The notes beneath the pieces were generated by a model, which worked only from the letters and a program-made list of their open reading frames with translations, was not told the DNA's origin and searched no databases. From assembly GCA_902786545.1 (NCBI GenBank), contig CADACU010000023.1, forward strand, positions 1-42,064: 42,064 bases of DNA, in the 5' to 3' direction. Every line of letters starts with the position of its first letter. The first letter of the stretch is position 1. Shown here piece by piece: positions 25,195 to 33,760 of the stretch. The position numbers were made by a program, and so were the translations under genes. The stretch is from an uncultured Anaerovibrio sp. GTDB taxonomy: Bacteria; Bacillota; Negativicutes; Selenomonadales; Selenomonadaceae.

Positions 25195-25233
25195 CAAAAA
25201 AAGTGCAGACACCGGAGGTCCCGATATCTGCAC
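25195..25233 (-). terminator. Terminator downstream of the DUF3298 gene
   Basis: On the minus strand GTGCAGA pairs with TCTGCAC (25203-25209 and 25227-25233) and an inner CGG/CCG pair, followed by seven T. It lies beyond the repeat element at 25246-25365, about 140 bp after the DUF3298 stop. Confidence 0.85.
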
Positions 25234-25245
25234 CCTATAAATAAT

Positions 25246-25365
25246 TTATAACGCCATTGTTCAAATTTTTCTTCTTTAGAAGAAAAATCTTCCAATTAGC
25301 GTTTCAACGAGCTGGGAGATATGCTCGCCAGCTGTTGTAGTGGGACATCTTAAAGCTCGTTATAA
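25246..25365 (+). repeat. 120-bp repeat element with 8-bp inverted ends
   Basis: TTATAACG (25246-25253) and CGTTATAA (25358-25365) form perfect inverted ends. The left half (AACGCCATTGTTCAAA, hairpin TTTTTCTTC with GAAGAAAAA, then CCAATTAGCGTT) belongs to the AACGC/GCGTT hairpin family; the right half (AACGAGCT..AGCTCGTT, GCCAGCTG..GGGACATC) resembles 21350-21377. No target-site duplication is clear. With the terminator it fills the 308-bp gap between the DUF3298 and M13 genes. Confidence 0.7.
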
Positions 25366-25375
25366 TGCCTGTAGT

Positions 25376-26251
25376 TTATCCTTTGGCTCTATAGCCATAG
25401 AAAATATATTTAGGTTGGAAAATACTAAAATACTTGGACTGTGGCAGATTGACAACCGCCGTTCCCATTGCATACGGACCAATTTCATAGTTGCCGAAGA
25501 AAACCTGCATCCCATCCTCAGTCAGTCCAAACTGCAGGTCGTTATGGTCCATCATATACTGGATATTTTTTACCAGTTCCTTTTGGTCAAAAATCGCTTC
25601 TCTGTCATCCAGTTGTTTAATGGTCTCTGTGGCCAACAGCTCCGCAAATCCGTCCGTAGTCTGTAAAACATCACTGAGGGATAACCGCTTGCCGGACTTG
25701 GTATCTATGGTTACGGCCTTATAATAGGTAACCGGATGAGCGCCCCCCAAATATACATATTCAGTGCCATAACAGCTGAATACCGTACTGTCAGCCCTCA
25801 GCCCGCCATAGCTGAGATCATAGGTAAATGGAGCCTCGTTCTGGTATATACCATTTTCTTTGCCAATCTTGTACTCCTCCTGCAAATCGGTATTCCATTC
25901 AATCATCATATCATTCATGGAATTCAGATTTTCCTTGGACAGCTTTTCCAGGGCCGCCTGCAGCTTTGGATACATCGCAGCCGATTCCGGTGCAAGATTT
26001 ACCTGGTAGGTGCTGGCATTTAATATTAGCTTTCCGTCCATTGCCGCAAACATCTGACTTTTTACCGGAGCCGACATATACCCCAGCCCTTCGCTGTACG
26101 GAATGCCGCCCGGGGTACCTTCCCTCACCCGGAGGTATCCCCCTTCCTCACAGGCATAAGTGGTGGTTCCCAAATAACTGTCCCCGGTCAACGGTGCCAC
26201 CAACCCCATAGCCAGCATTGCAGCTCCTACCGCCAACATTTTCTTACCCAT
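25376..26251 (-). CDS. Secreted DUF3298 (RsiV-like) domain protein
   Basis: A 291-residue protein with an N-terminal signal peptide (about 1-33, ending in TYA) and no lipobox. The C-terminal half (about 190-270) matches DUF3298, with the typical LSLSDVL and FFGNYEIGPYAMG signatures; the part before it resembles the DUF4163 region that often precedes it. The same two-part module forms the outer domain of the anti-sigma factor RsiV, which binds lysozyme, and part of the deacetylase PdaC. Here there is no sigma-binding domain or catalytic domain, so it is a free periplasmic protein of unknown function, perhaps a ligand binder. ATG follows AAAGGAGGG. Confidence 0.85.
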   Translation of the reverse strand: MGKKMLAVGAAMLAMGLVAPLTGDSYLGTTTYACEEGGYLRVREGTPGGIPYSEGLGYMSAPVKSQMFAAMDGKLILNASTYQVNLAPESAAMYPKLQAALEKLSKENLNSMNDMMIEWNTDLQEEYKIGKENGIYQNEAPFTYDLSYGGLRADSTVFSCYGTEYVYLGGAHPVTYYKAVTIDTKSGKRLSLSDVLQTTDGFAELLATETIKQLDDREAIFDQKELVKNIQYMMDHNDLQFGLTEDGMQVFFGNYEIGPYAMGTAVVNLPQSKYFSIFQPKYIFYGYRAKG

Positions 26252-26311
26252 AATATTACCCTCCTTTTATTCCTGTCTCCTGCTCTCAGGAGCCTCCCTT
26301 GATGAGTCAAT

Positions 26312-26317
26312 ATTATA
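26312..26317 (-). promoter_or_regulatory. Possible -10 box for the DUF3298 gene
   Basis: Perfect TATAAT on the minus strand, about 60 bp before the ATG, in an A/T-rich region after the ABC-F gene. No acceptable -35 is found at 16-18 bp. A 6-bp hairpin (CTCCTG..CAGGAG, 26277-26292) lies in the resulting leader. Confidence 0.35.
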
Positions 26318-26372
26318 CGAAAAGAAACCATTTTACCACTTAAAATTCAATTAAAAATAACTTAACAAATTA

Positions 26373-27929
26373 TTAGATAATTTTGGTGGTCCAGCCCTCG
26401 ATATTCCACACTGAATCCACCCAATCCTCATAGAAATCCGGCTCATGGGACACCAGCAAAATGGCCCCCTTGTATTCCTTTAAGGCCCGTTTTAATTCAG
26501 CCTTGGCATCCACATCAAGATGGTTGGTGGGCTCGTCCAATACCAAAAGATTTACTGGCTTCTGCATGATCTTGCACAGCCGGACCTTGGCAGCTTCACC
26601 ACCGGACAGCACCATCATCTTGCTGGTAATATGCTCATTGGTAAGGCCACAGGCCGCCAGGGCCGCCCGCACCTCAAACTGGGTCATCCCAGGGTATTCC
26701 TGCCATATTTCCTCAATGGCAGTGTTGTCATTCCCCTTGGTGGATTCCTGTTCAAAGTAGCCAGGGGTAACGAATTCTCCCAGCTCAATTTTGCCGGAAA
26801 TCGGCTTTATCATCCCCAACAAGGTCTTCAACAGCGTAGTTTTGCCCAGGCCATTTACTCCCCGCAGAGCTACTTTTTTGCCCCGCTCCAGCTGTAAATC
26901 CACCGGATTGGTCAATGGGGTATCATAGCCCAAAATCAATCGCTTGGCCTCAATAACAAACCGACTTGGAGTTCGGTCCATCTGAAAATGGAAATGAGGC
27001 TTCGGTTTCTCCGTGCGCTTTTCCAAAACCTCCATTTTATCCAGCTTTTTCTGCCGGGAATTGGCCATCCCCCGGGTAGCCACCCGAGCCTTGTTTCTCT
27101 GAATAAAATCCTTTTCCCGGGCAATTTCAGCCTGTTGCCGCTCATAGGCCGCATCCTCCTGCCGCCGTTTGATGGCATACATCTCCTGAAATTTCTCATA
27201 GCTGCCGGTATACCTGGTCAGTGTAGCATTTTCCACATGGTAAATCACATTGGTAACCGCATTTAAAAACGGCACATCATGGGACACCAAAATAAAGGCA
27301 TTTTCATAATTCTGCAGATAGGTTTTCAGCCATTCAATATGTTCTACATCCAAAAAATTGGTGGGCTCGTCCAAAATAAGGATATCCGGACTTTGGAGCA
27401 ACAGCTTGGTCATCAGTACCTTGGTCCTTTGGCCACCAGAAAGTTCATCCACCAGCCGATCCAGCCCAATATCCCGCAGCCCCAGGCCGCCAGCTACCTC
27501 CTCTATCTTGCTGTCCAGGGTATAAAAGCTATGGGCATCCAAAATGTCCTGAATTTCGCCGGCTTCGCTCATAAGCTTGTCCATTTCCTCCGGGGCAGCT
27601 TCGGCCATTTTATCATAGCAGGCCTGCATCTCAGCTTCCAGCTTGTACATATCGTCAAAAGCCGTTTTTAATACATCACGAATGGTCATACCAGGCTTTA
27701 ACACAGCGTGCTGGTCCAGATAGCCGGAGGTAACCCGCTTGGCCCACTCCACCTTGCCCGCATCCGGGGTCATCTGACCGGTGATAATGGACAAAAAGGT
27801 GGACTTTCCTTCGCCATTGGCGCCCACCAGGGCAACATGCTCCCCCTTTAGCAGGCGAAAGCTGACATCTTCAAATATGGTTCTGCCCCCAAAGCCGTGG
27901 GACACCCCCGAAACATTTACTATACTCAA
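26373..27929 (-). CDS. ABC-F family ATPase (YbiT/YkpA-like)
   Basis: A soluble 518-residue protein with two ABC cassettes and no membrane segments. Domain 1 has Walker A GANGEGKST (36-44), LSGGQ (163-167) and LDEPTN (186-191). The interdomain linker (about 240-310) is rich in Arg, Lys and Gln and would reach the ribosomal P-site tRNA. Domain 2 has GVNGLGKTT (357-365), LSGGE (441-445) and LDEPTNH (464-470). ABC-F proteins act on ribosomes as translation factors or, in some subgroups, give antibiotic protection; this one looks like the housekeeping YbiT/YkpA group. The start is TTG 27929, 8 nt after GGAG, and overlaps the RND stop as TTGA. It is the third gene of the efflux operon. Confidence 0.93.
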   Translation of the reverse strand: MSIVNVSGVSHGFGGRTIFEDVSFRLLKGEHVALVGANGEGKSTFLSIITGQMTPDAGKVEWAKRVTSGYLDQHAVLKPGMTIRDVLKTAFDDMYKLEAEMQACYDKMAEAAPEEMDKLMSEAGEIQDILDAHSFYTLDSKIEEVAGGLGLRDIGLDRLVDELSGGQRTKVLMTKLLLQSPDILILDEPTNFLDVEHIEWLKTYLQNYENAFILVSHDVPFLNAVTNVIYHVENATLTRYTGSYEKFQEMYAIKRRQEDAAYERQQAEIAREKDFIQRNKARVATRGMANSRQKKLDKMEVLEKRTEKPKPHFHFQMDRTPSRFVIEAKRLILGYDTPLTNPVDLQLERGKKVALRGVNGLGKTTLLKTLLGMIKPISGKIELGEFVTPGYFEQESTKGNDNTAIEEIWQEYPGMTQFEVRAALAACGLTNEHITSKMMVLSGGEAAKVRLCKIMQKPVNLLVLDEPTNHLDVDAKAELKRALKEYKGAILLVSHEPDFYEDWVDSVWNIEGWTTKII

Positions 27930-30900
27930 GTCTGTATCTCCTTAATCTTGTTTTTGTGCCATCGCCCCCGGACACTGGCCAGCCAGGTCTGTGGCGGATG
28001 ATTTTCAAAAAACATAAAAATAATTGGTATTAGTAGCAGGGTAAATATAGTGGATGTAAGCAACCCGCCTATAATCACCCAGGCCATGCTGACTCTGGTC
28101 TCGGCCCCTTCCGTCATCGCCAGAGCCGTTGGCAGCATACCCACAATCATGGTGATGGTAGTCATCATAATCGGTTTTAAGCGAATTTTACCGGCTTCCA
28201 CAATAGCCTCATAGGCACTATAGCCCCGGCTCTGCAAAGTCATGGTATAGTCCAGCAGCAAAGTACCATTCTTGGCCACCACGCCATCCATTACCAATAT
28301 ACCAATCATGGAATAAAGGTTCAGGGTGTTATGGGTGATGAGCAGGAACAAAATGGCACCAATAATGCCCAACGGCAGGGAAAACATTCGAATAAACGGT
28401 GTGATAAGGGATTCATACAGCACCGCCAGCAGCATGTAAATCAATACCATGGCCATCAGCAGGGCCATAATCAGCTGCCGGAAGGAGTCATCCATCTTGT
28501 CGGACTGACCTCTGAACTTATAGGTTACCCCTTCCCCCAGGTCCACGCCCTTCATTTCTTTTTTTACATCCTGGATAACATCGTTTAACGGCCGGTCACC
28601 GATATTGGCAAAGAGGGTAATGGAGCGTTGCTTGTCCACCCGCCGGATACGCACCGGTCCGGTGCCGTATTTCATTTCCGTAACATCCCCCAGATACATG
28701 GCCTGTCCGTTGATGTTAACCGGTATTGAGGCCACATCCGAGGCCTTAAAGCCATCAGATCCCTTAAACCGCACATTTATTTCCGTATCCTGATTGTCAT
28801 TTAACACATCGTTGCTGATATAACCGGCTCCCCGCCCGGAAATGGAGGATGAAATGGCTGTTTCCACATCACCGACTGAAACCCCCATGGTCCGGATTTT
28901 TTCCCGGTCCACCGTAAGCTGCAGCTCTGGTGCGCCTTCGATATACGAGCTGGCCACATCGGACACGCCCTTTATCTTGGTGTTAAGTACATCCTTCACC
29001 TTGTTGGAGGCTTCCACCAACCGGTCATTGTCCAGTCCCCGCAACTCAATCCGCAGGGCACCGCCGCCCCGGACACCGCCACCACCGGATACACCGGTAA
29101 TGGTGGTCTGGGTTTCCGACACCCGGATAGAGGCTTCATCTATATCGGCACAAAACGCGCGCATTTCATCCGCCACTTCCCAGACCGATCTGCTCCGCTC
29201 ACTGCGATCCTTCAACTGGACCTTTATACGCCCCTCATAGGAATTGCTGCCGCCGGACCCGGCCAGATAATATTTAACCTCCGGTATGGACTGGATTTTC
29301 TCCTCAATCCGGCTGACCACCTTGTAGGTTTCGTCCGCCGTCCGATTTACCGGCAATTCCACAATCATCTGGAAGCTGCCTTCATCGGTGCGGGGCATAA
29401 ATTCCGCACCAACGGCTCCCAATGGAATAAGGGACAAGGCCCCCACAAAGAGCAACAAAGCACCAAAAAGCAGCTTCTTCTGATTGTCGAAGCTTTTTTT
29501 CAGAATTATTTCGTATTTTTCAACCGCCTTTGTCTCCAGCCGGTCCATAAAATCCCATAACCGATTTTTACTCTGATACCAGCCCTTGTGATAAAGCTTG
29601 GCGGCCAACATCGGCGTCAGGGTAAAGGACACAAACAGGGAAAACATTCCGGCAAACACTATGGTAAGACCAAACTGCCGGAAGAACTGCCCCGTCATGC
29701 CGGACATAAAGGCAATTGGCAAAAAGGTCACTGCATCACAGAGGGTGATGGCAATGGCCGCCATACCGATTTCCATTCGGCCGGTTTCTGCCGCTTCAGC
29801 CGGTGGCTCCCCCATCTTTAAATGACGGGATATATTCTCCAATACCACCACTGAGTCATCCACCAGTATACCAATACACAGGGTCATACCCATCAATGAC
29901 ATCATATTGAAGGTAAATCCCGCGGCATACATCACAAAGAAGGTAGCTATCAAAGAAGTTGGAATAGCCACCATAACCGCTGCAGTGGAGCGCCAGCCCC
30001 GCAGAAACAGGAACAGAACCAAGCCAGTGGTAATAAGGCCCTCCACCAAGGTGCCCAAGGTGTTGTGCAAGGAGGACCGCACATAATCTGCATCGTTGCT
30101 TATAATCGTAAAATTATAATTTGGATTATTCTTCCGCAGCTTTGCCAGCTTTTTCTCGATATTGTCCGCAGTTTCCACCACATTGGCATCACTGTTTTTA
30201 TATATCTCCATCATTACTGAGGCTTCACCGTTAAAATTTCCATAACGGTTTACCCTGGCAGTCTGATGCCGGACAGTGGCTACTGTAGTGAGAGGAATTG
30301 GCGTTTTATCAGCATTTTTGACAAAAATCTTTTCAATATCCGCCGCGTTTTTGTACTGGGCCACAGCCCGTACATCGGATTTTACCGTATCGGTGTATAT
30401 AGTACCGGAGGGCAGCAACTGGTTTTCATTTTTTATGGCCGTAACAATATCATTTAAAGTAAGGCGGTAGGCCGCCATCTTGTCCTTGTCGACCTCTACG
30501 GCTACCTCAGTATCCACTCCGCCGAAAACATCGATTTCGGATACACCGCCGGCCTGCTGGATTTCATCCGCAAATTCATTGTCCACCCGGGAATACATTT
30601 CCGCCAGGGAAACGGCCGAGGTTACTGCCACTTCCACTATAGGCTCATCATTATCATCCCGCTTGATTACCACCGGTTCATCGGCTTCGTCCGGCAGCTT
30701 GTACCGGATGGCCTCTACCTTTTTGGTAGCATCAATAGCCGCACTGTCGGCATCAGCGTCAAATTCCAGCTCCACCGTTACTCTGGCCCGTTCATAACGG
30801 GCGGTGGAATTGATTTTTTTCACATTGGACAGGGAGGACAAGGCCTCCTCCACCGGTTTTACCACCTGTTGCTCCACGGATTCAGCACTGGCTCCGGGAT

Positions 30901-31051
30901 ATTTTACCATTACGGTAATAAACGGTGTATTTACCGCCGGCAACAGCTCCACCCCAATGCGGTAAAAACTGAAAAGCCCGATAACCACAAACAGGGCCAC
31001 TATCATGGATATGCCTACAGGACGGTTTATGGCAAATCTGGTAATATTCAT
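27926..31051 (-). CDS. RND family efflux transporter (inner membrane pump, HAE1 type)
   Basis: A proton-driven tripartite efflux pump of 1041 residues. It shows the internally duplicated AcrB plan: a first membrane helix (about 11-30), a large periplasmic part (to about 330), helices 2-6, a long cytoplasmic link, then a second half with another periplasmic domain and the last helices (about 860-1015). The proton-relay aspartates are Asp398 and Asp399 in GILVDDSVVVLEN. ATG 31051 is preferred to TTG 31054 by spacing from GAGAGG; it overlaps the adaptor stop as TGATG. Substrates are unknown. No TolC-like outer membrane factor lies in the window and would have to come from elsewhere. Confidence 0.95.
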   Translation of the reverse strand: MNITRFAINRPVGISMIVALFVVIGLFSFYRIGVELLPAVNTPFITVMVKYPGASAESVEQQVVKPVEEALSSLSNVKKINSTARYERARVTVELEFDADADSAAIDATKKVEAIRYKLPDEADEPVVIKRDDNDEPIVEVAVTSAVSLAEMYSRVDNEFADEIQQAGGVSEIDVFGGVDTEVAVEVDKDKMAAYRLTLNDIVTAIKNENQLLPSGTIYTDTVKSDVRAVAQYKNAADIEKIFVKNADKTPIPLTTVATVRHQTARVNRYGNFNGEASVMMEIYKNSDANVVETADNIEKKLAKLRKNNPNYNFTIISNDADYVRSSLHNTLGTLVEGLITTGLVLFLFLRGWRSTAAVMVAIPTSLIATFFVMYAAGFTFNMMSLMGMTLCIGILVDDSVVVLENISRHLKMGEPPAEAAETGRMEIGMAAIAITLCDAVTFLPIAFMSGMTGQFFRQFGLTIVFAGMFSLFVSFTLTPMLAAKLYHKGWYQSKNRLWDFMDRLETKAVEKYEIILKKSFDNQKKLLFGALLLFVGALSLIPLGAVGAEFMPRTDEGSFQMIVELPVNRTADETYKVVSRIEEKIQSIPEVKYYLAGSGGSNSYEGRIKVQLKDRSERSRSVWEVADEMRAFCADIDEASIRVSETQTTITGVSGGGGVRGGGALRIELRGLDNDRLVEASNKVKDVLNTKIKGVSDVASSYIEGAPELQLTVDREKIRTMGVSVGDVETAISSSISGRGAGYISNDVLNDNQDTEINVRFKGSDGFKASDVASIPVNINGQAMYLGDVTEMKYGTGPVRIRRVDKQRSITLFANIGDRPLNDVIQDVKKEMKGVDLGEGVTYKFRGQSDKMDDSFRQLIMALLMAMVLIYMLLAVLYESLITPFIRMFSLPLGIIGAILFLLITHNTLNLYSMIGILVMDGVVAKNGTLLLDYTMTLQSRGYSAYEAIVEAGKIRLKPIMMTTITMIVGMLPTALAMTEGAETRVSMAWVIIGGLLTSTIFTLLLIPIIFMFFENHPPQTWLASVRGRWHKNKIKEIQT

Positions 31052-32307
31052 CAATTTCCCTCTCCCGTCCCATCATTATCCAGCTGTACCTTGCCACCGT
31101 TTTTCATTCGGTCAAGGCTGGTAATTACTACTTCTTCACCTTCATTTATACCCTCAAGGAACTCTACTTCCTCATCATTTATCAGCCCCAGCTTTACCAC
31201 CCGTTCTTCCACGGTACCCTCGGCCCGGTTATACACAAAAACCGTGGTTATGCCGTTTTTGGAAAGCACCGCATCCTTTGGGGCAAAGAGAGTATTTTTT
31301 CGCTGCAGGATATCCACTGCCGTTCTGGCAAACAGCCCAGCTTTGATGTTTCCCTTGGCTACATCCAGGGAAATACGGGCAACATAGGATTTGCTGCCGG
31401 CAGTCATACCAGGACTGACATACACTATTTTCCCGCTGTAGGTCGTCCCCAGAGCATCAATGGTCACTGACACCGGCAAACCGGCAGTAAGCAGCGCTGC
31501 ATCATTTTCCGACAGGGAACAGTCCACATAAAGGTGGCTGTTATCAATCAAGGTCAAGATCTTGCTGCCAGGACTGAGATAGCTGCCTACCTCCACATCC
31601 CGATAGCCGATAACACCGCCCCGTGGTGCCCGGATAATCATATCGTCCCGCTGCTTGCGAAGGGCATCCACACTGTAAGAGCTTTTAATGGCAGCGTACT
31701 GCTTGGACCGGACACTGGCCGGGGAATTTCCGTCAATCTGATTTAGCAGGGCATCATACTGGGCCTTGCTGGTCACATAAGTATCCCGGGCACTGTCCAG
31801 CTTGTCCTGGGAAATAGCCCCGATGGAGAACAAATATTGCTGCCGGTCATAATGGCTTTTTTGGATTTCGTAGGCAGCTTCCGCCTTGGCCAAATTAGCA
31901 TTATAGGAGGCCTCCTCCGTTTCCGCATCGGCACTGGCCGCCTGGGCAGCGGCTTCCCCCTGCATAATGGCTATATCCAAATCATCGGTGTCCTGCCGTA
32001 CCAGCACATCCCCTTCATTCACCTGGTCACCCAACTGGACATTTACTGCTGTAACCCGGCCCGCATACTTTGGCGCCAATACAATGGTAGCATCTGATAC
32101 AGTCTGGCCGGACAATACAATATGGCGGCCCATATCAGCCCGCTTCACCTGATAGACTGCCACCTTGGGCAGAGTCAACGCCGGCTTTTTATCACCCTTT
32201 CGCCCATTGCCAAAGACAAAATATCCCAATACTACCACAAAGAGCAGGCATATAACCCCAGCGATTTTAAATTTCCTGCCCTGATAATTTGCCAATCTGT
32301 GACGCAT
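31051..32307 (-). CDS. RND efflux periplasmic adaptor (membrane fusion protein)
   Basis: The adaptor joins the RND pump to an outer membrane channel. The 418-residue protein has a basic N terminus and one membrane helix (about 15-31) rather than a lipobox, then a split lipoyl domain (GRVTAVNVQLGDQVNEGDVL and APRGGVIGYRDVEVGSYL), a coiled-coil hairpin rich in Ala, Glu and Gln (about 115-200), a beta-barrel domain and a membrane-proximal domain. The ATG follows GGGGGAAG. It is the first gene of the operon with the RND pump and ABC-F protein; a palindrome-like site lies between its promoter region and start. Confidence 0.94.
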   Translation of the reverse strand: MRHRLANYQGRKFKIAGVICLLFVVVLGYFVFGNGRKGDKKPALTLPKVAVYQVKRADMGRHIVLSGQTVSDATIVLAPKYAGRVTAVNVQLGDQVNEGDVLVRQDTDDLDIAIMQGEAAAQAASADAETEEASYNANLAKAEAAYEIQKSHYDRQQYLFSIGAISQDKLDSARDTYVTSKAQYDALLNQIDGNSPASVRSKQYAAIKSSYSVDALRKQRDDMIIRAPRGGVIGYRDVEVGSYLSPGSKILTLIDNSHLYVDCSLSENDAALLTAGLPVSVTIDALGTTYSGKIVYVSPGMTAGSKSYVARISLDVAKGNIKAGLFARTAVDILQRKNTLFAPKDAVLSKNGITTVFVYNRAEGTVEERVVKLGLINDEEVEFLEGINEGEEVVITSLDRMKNGGKVQLDNDGTGEGN

Positions 32308-32331
32308 AAACTTCCCCCATCTTTATCTCAA

Positions 32332-32349
32332 TGCCTGCATTGCATGGCA
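32332..32349. promoter_or_regulatory. Candidate operator upstream of the efflux operon
   Basis: TGCCTGCATTGCATGGCA is an imperfect inverted repeat with TGCC/GGCA outer arms, 25 to 42 bp before the adaptor ATG. Such sites often bind TetR- or MarR-type repressors of efflux operons, but no such regulator is encoded in the window. Confidence 0.35.
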
Positions 32350-32418
32350 GACATCACTTCTTGCATTTTATATATTTCCATATAGTTATTATTTTAATCT
32401 ACAAGCCAGTTTTTTACC

Positions 32419-32447
32419 ATGACTTTTTCATATATTCCTGCTAAAAT
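32419..32447 (+). promoter_or_regulatory. Promoter of fprA
   Basis: ATGACT (32419-32424) and TAAAAT (32442-32447) are 17 bp apart on the plus strand, about 50 bp before the fprA ATG. The divergent adaptor promoter must lie in the same 189-bp gap, but no convincing site was found for it. Confidence 0.6.
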
Positions 32448-32496
32448 CGTTATGAAAAGCAATATTTTATATTTTTTCGAAAGGTGGTTATAATTT

Positions 32497-33672
32497 ATGT
32501 TCCCTGTCGAATTTAAACCCGGCATCTATTGGGTCGGCTCCATGGACTGGTCCATGCGTAATTTCCATGGCTACAGCACTGAGCGTGGTTCAAGCTACAA
32601 CGCCTACCTCATTATGGATGAGAAGATTACCCTGATTGATACCGTAAAGGCTCCCTTCTGTATGGAAATGCTGGGCCGCATCCGCAACATCGTTGATCCG
32701 GCCAAAATTGACTATATAGTGTCCAACCATGTGGAGCCGGACCATTCCGGCGGTATTCCTTTTATGATGCAGCAATGCCCCAATGCCAAAATCGTTACCA
32801 GTGACCCTAACGGTCTGAAAGGTCTTACCGGTCGCTATGGTGAGCGGGATTACATCGCAGTAAAAGCTGGTGACACCTTGTCCCTAGGTCAGCGTACCCT
32901 CACCTTTGTCCCTACGCCAATGCTTCATTGGCCAGACAGTATGGTAACCTATTGCCCGGAGGAGGAGCTGCTGTTTTCCAACGACGCCTTTGGCCAGCAC
33001 TTAGCTTCCGTAGGCCGCTTCGAGGATGATAACGACCTGAGTGAAGTAATGCATCAGGCCAAGAAGTATTATGCCAATATTTTAATGCTGTTTGGTCCAC
33101 AGGCCCAAAAGGCCATCACCGCTCTCAGCGAGCTAAAAATCAGCATGATTGCCACCGGGCACGGTGTCTCCTGGCGAAGCCACATTCCGGAAATCATTCA
33201 GGCCTACAAGGACTGGAGCAGCTTCAAAAAGACGGACAAGGCCGTAGTGGTCTTTGATACTATGTGGCATACCACGGAGATTATGGCCAAGAATGTGGCA
33301 GATGCCTTCCAGAAGGCCGGTATTTCGCCACGGCTCTTTGACCTGAGATGTGACCATATTTCCGATGTTATGACGGAACTGCTGGACGCCAAATACATTG
33401 CGGTTGGCTCACCGACCATCAACAACCAGATGATGCCGACTGTAGCCGGTTTCTTCTGCTATATGAAGGGATTGGCACCTAAAGGACTGAAGGGCTTTGC
33501 CTTTGGTTCCTATGGCTGGGGCGGCCAGAGCATTCCACAGGTAGAGGAAGCCCTGAAGGACTGCAAGGTAGAAATCGTCCTTGACCAGCAGAAGATTCAA
33601 AACACCGTAAATCCGCCATTCCTGAAGGAATTGCAGCAAAATGTAATCGATATGGTAAGCAACCAGAAATAA
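32497..33672 (+). CDS. fprA: Flavodiiron protein (A-type flavoprotein)
   Basis: A 391-residue flavodiiron enzyme that reduces O2 to water, or NO to N2O, protecting anaerobes. The N-terminal metallo-beta-lactamase-like domain keeps the whole diiron set: His78-x-Glu80-x-Asp82-His83 (HVEPDH), His144, Asp163 and His222. The C-terminal flavodoxin domain (from about 245) binds FMN, with the DTMWHTTE phosphate loop and GSYGWGGQ. No rubredoxin domain is fused, so an external rubredoxin or NADH rubredoxin reductase is expected. The ATG follows AAAGGTGG. It is the only plus-strand gene here, divergent from the efflux operon and convergent with rpoC. Confidence 0.96.
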   Translation: MFPVEFKPGIYWVGSMDWSMRNFHGYSTERGSSYNAYLIMDEKITLIDTVKAPFCMEMLGRIRNIVDPAKIDYIVSNHVEPDHSGGIPFMMQQCPNAKIVTSDPNGLKGLTGRYGERDYIAVKAGDTLSLGQRTLTFVPTPMLHWPDSMVTYCPEEELLFSNDAFGQHLASVGRFEDDNDLSEVMHQAKKYYANILMLFGPQAQKAITALSELKISMIATGHGVSWRSHIPEIIQAYKDWSSFKKTDKAVVVFDTMWHTTEIMAKNVADAFQKAGISPRLFDLRCDHISDVMTELLDAKYIAVGSPTINNQMMPTVAGFFCYMKGLAPKGLKGFAFGSYGWGGQSIPQVEEALKDCKVEIVLDQQKIQNTVNPPFLKELQQNVIDMVSNQK

Positions 33673-33682
33673 ATATACGCAC

Positions 33683-33735
33683 AAAAAAGAGTTGTGAGTG
33701 GATGCCCTAAGGGGCTGCCAACTCACAACTCTTTT
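33683..33735. terminator. Bidirectional terminator between fprA and rpoC
   Basis: AAAAGAGTTGTGAGT (33685-33699) and ACTCACAACTCTTTT (33721-33735) form a 15-bp perfect stem with A and T runs on both sides; the loop contains a smaller GCCC/GGGC hairpin. It sits between two convergent genes and should stop both. Confidence 0.93.
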
Positions 33736-33760
33736 AGTTTGTCTTTTATTTAAGCAATAC

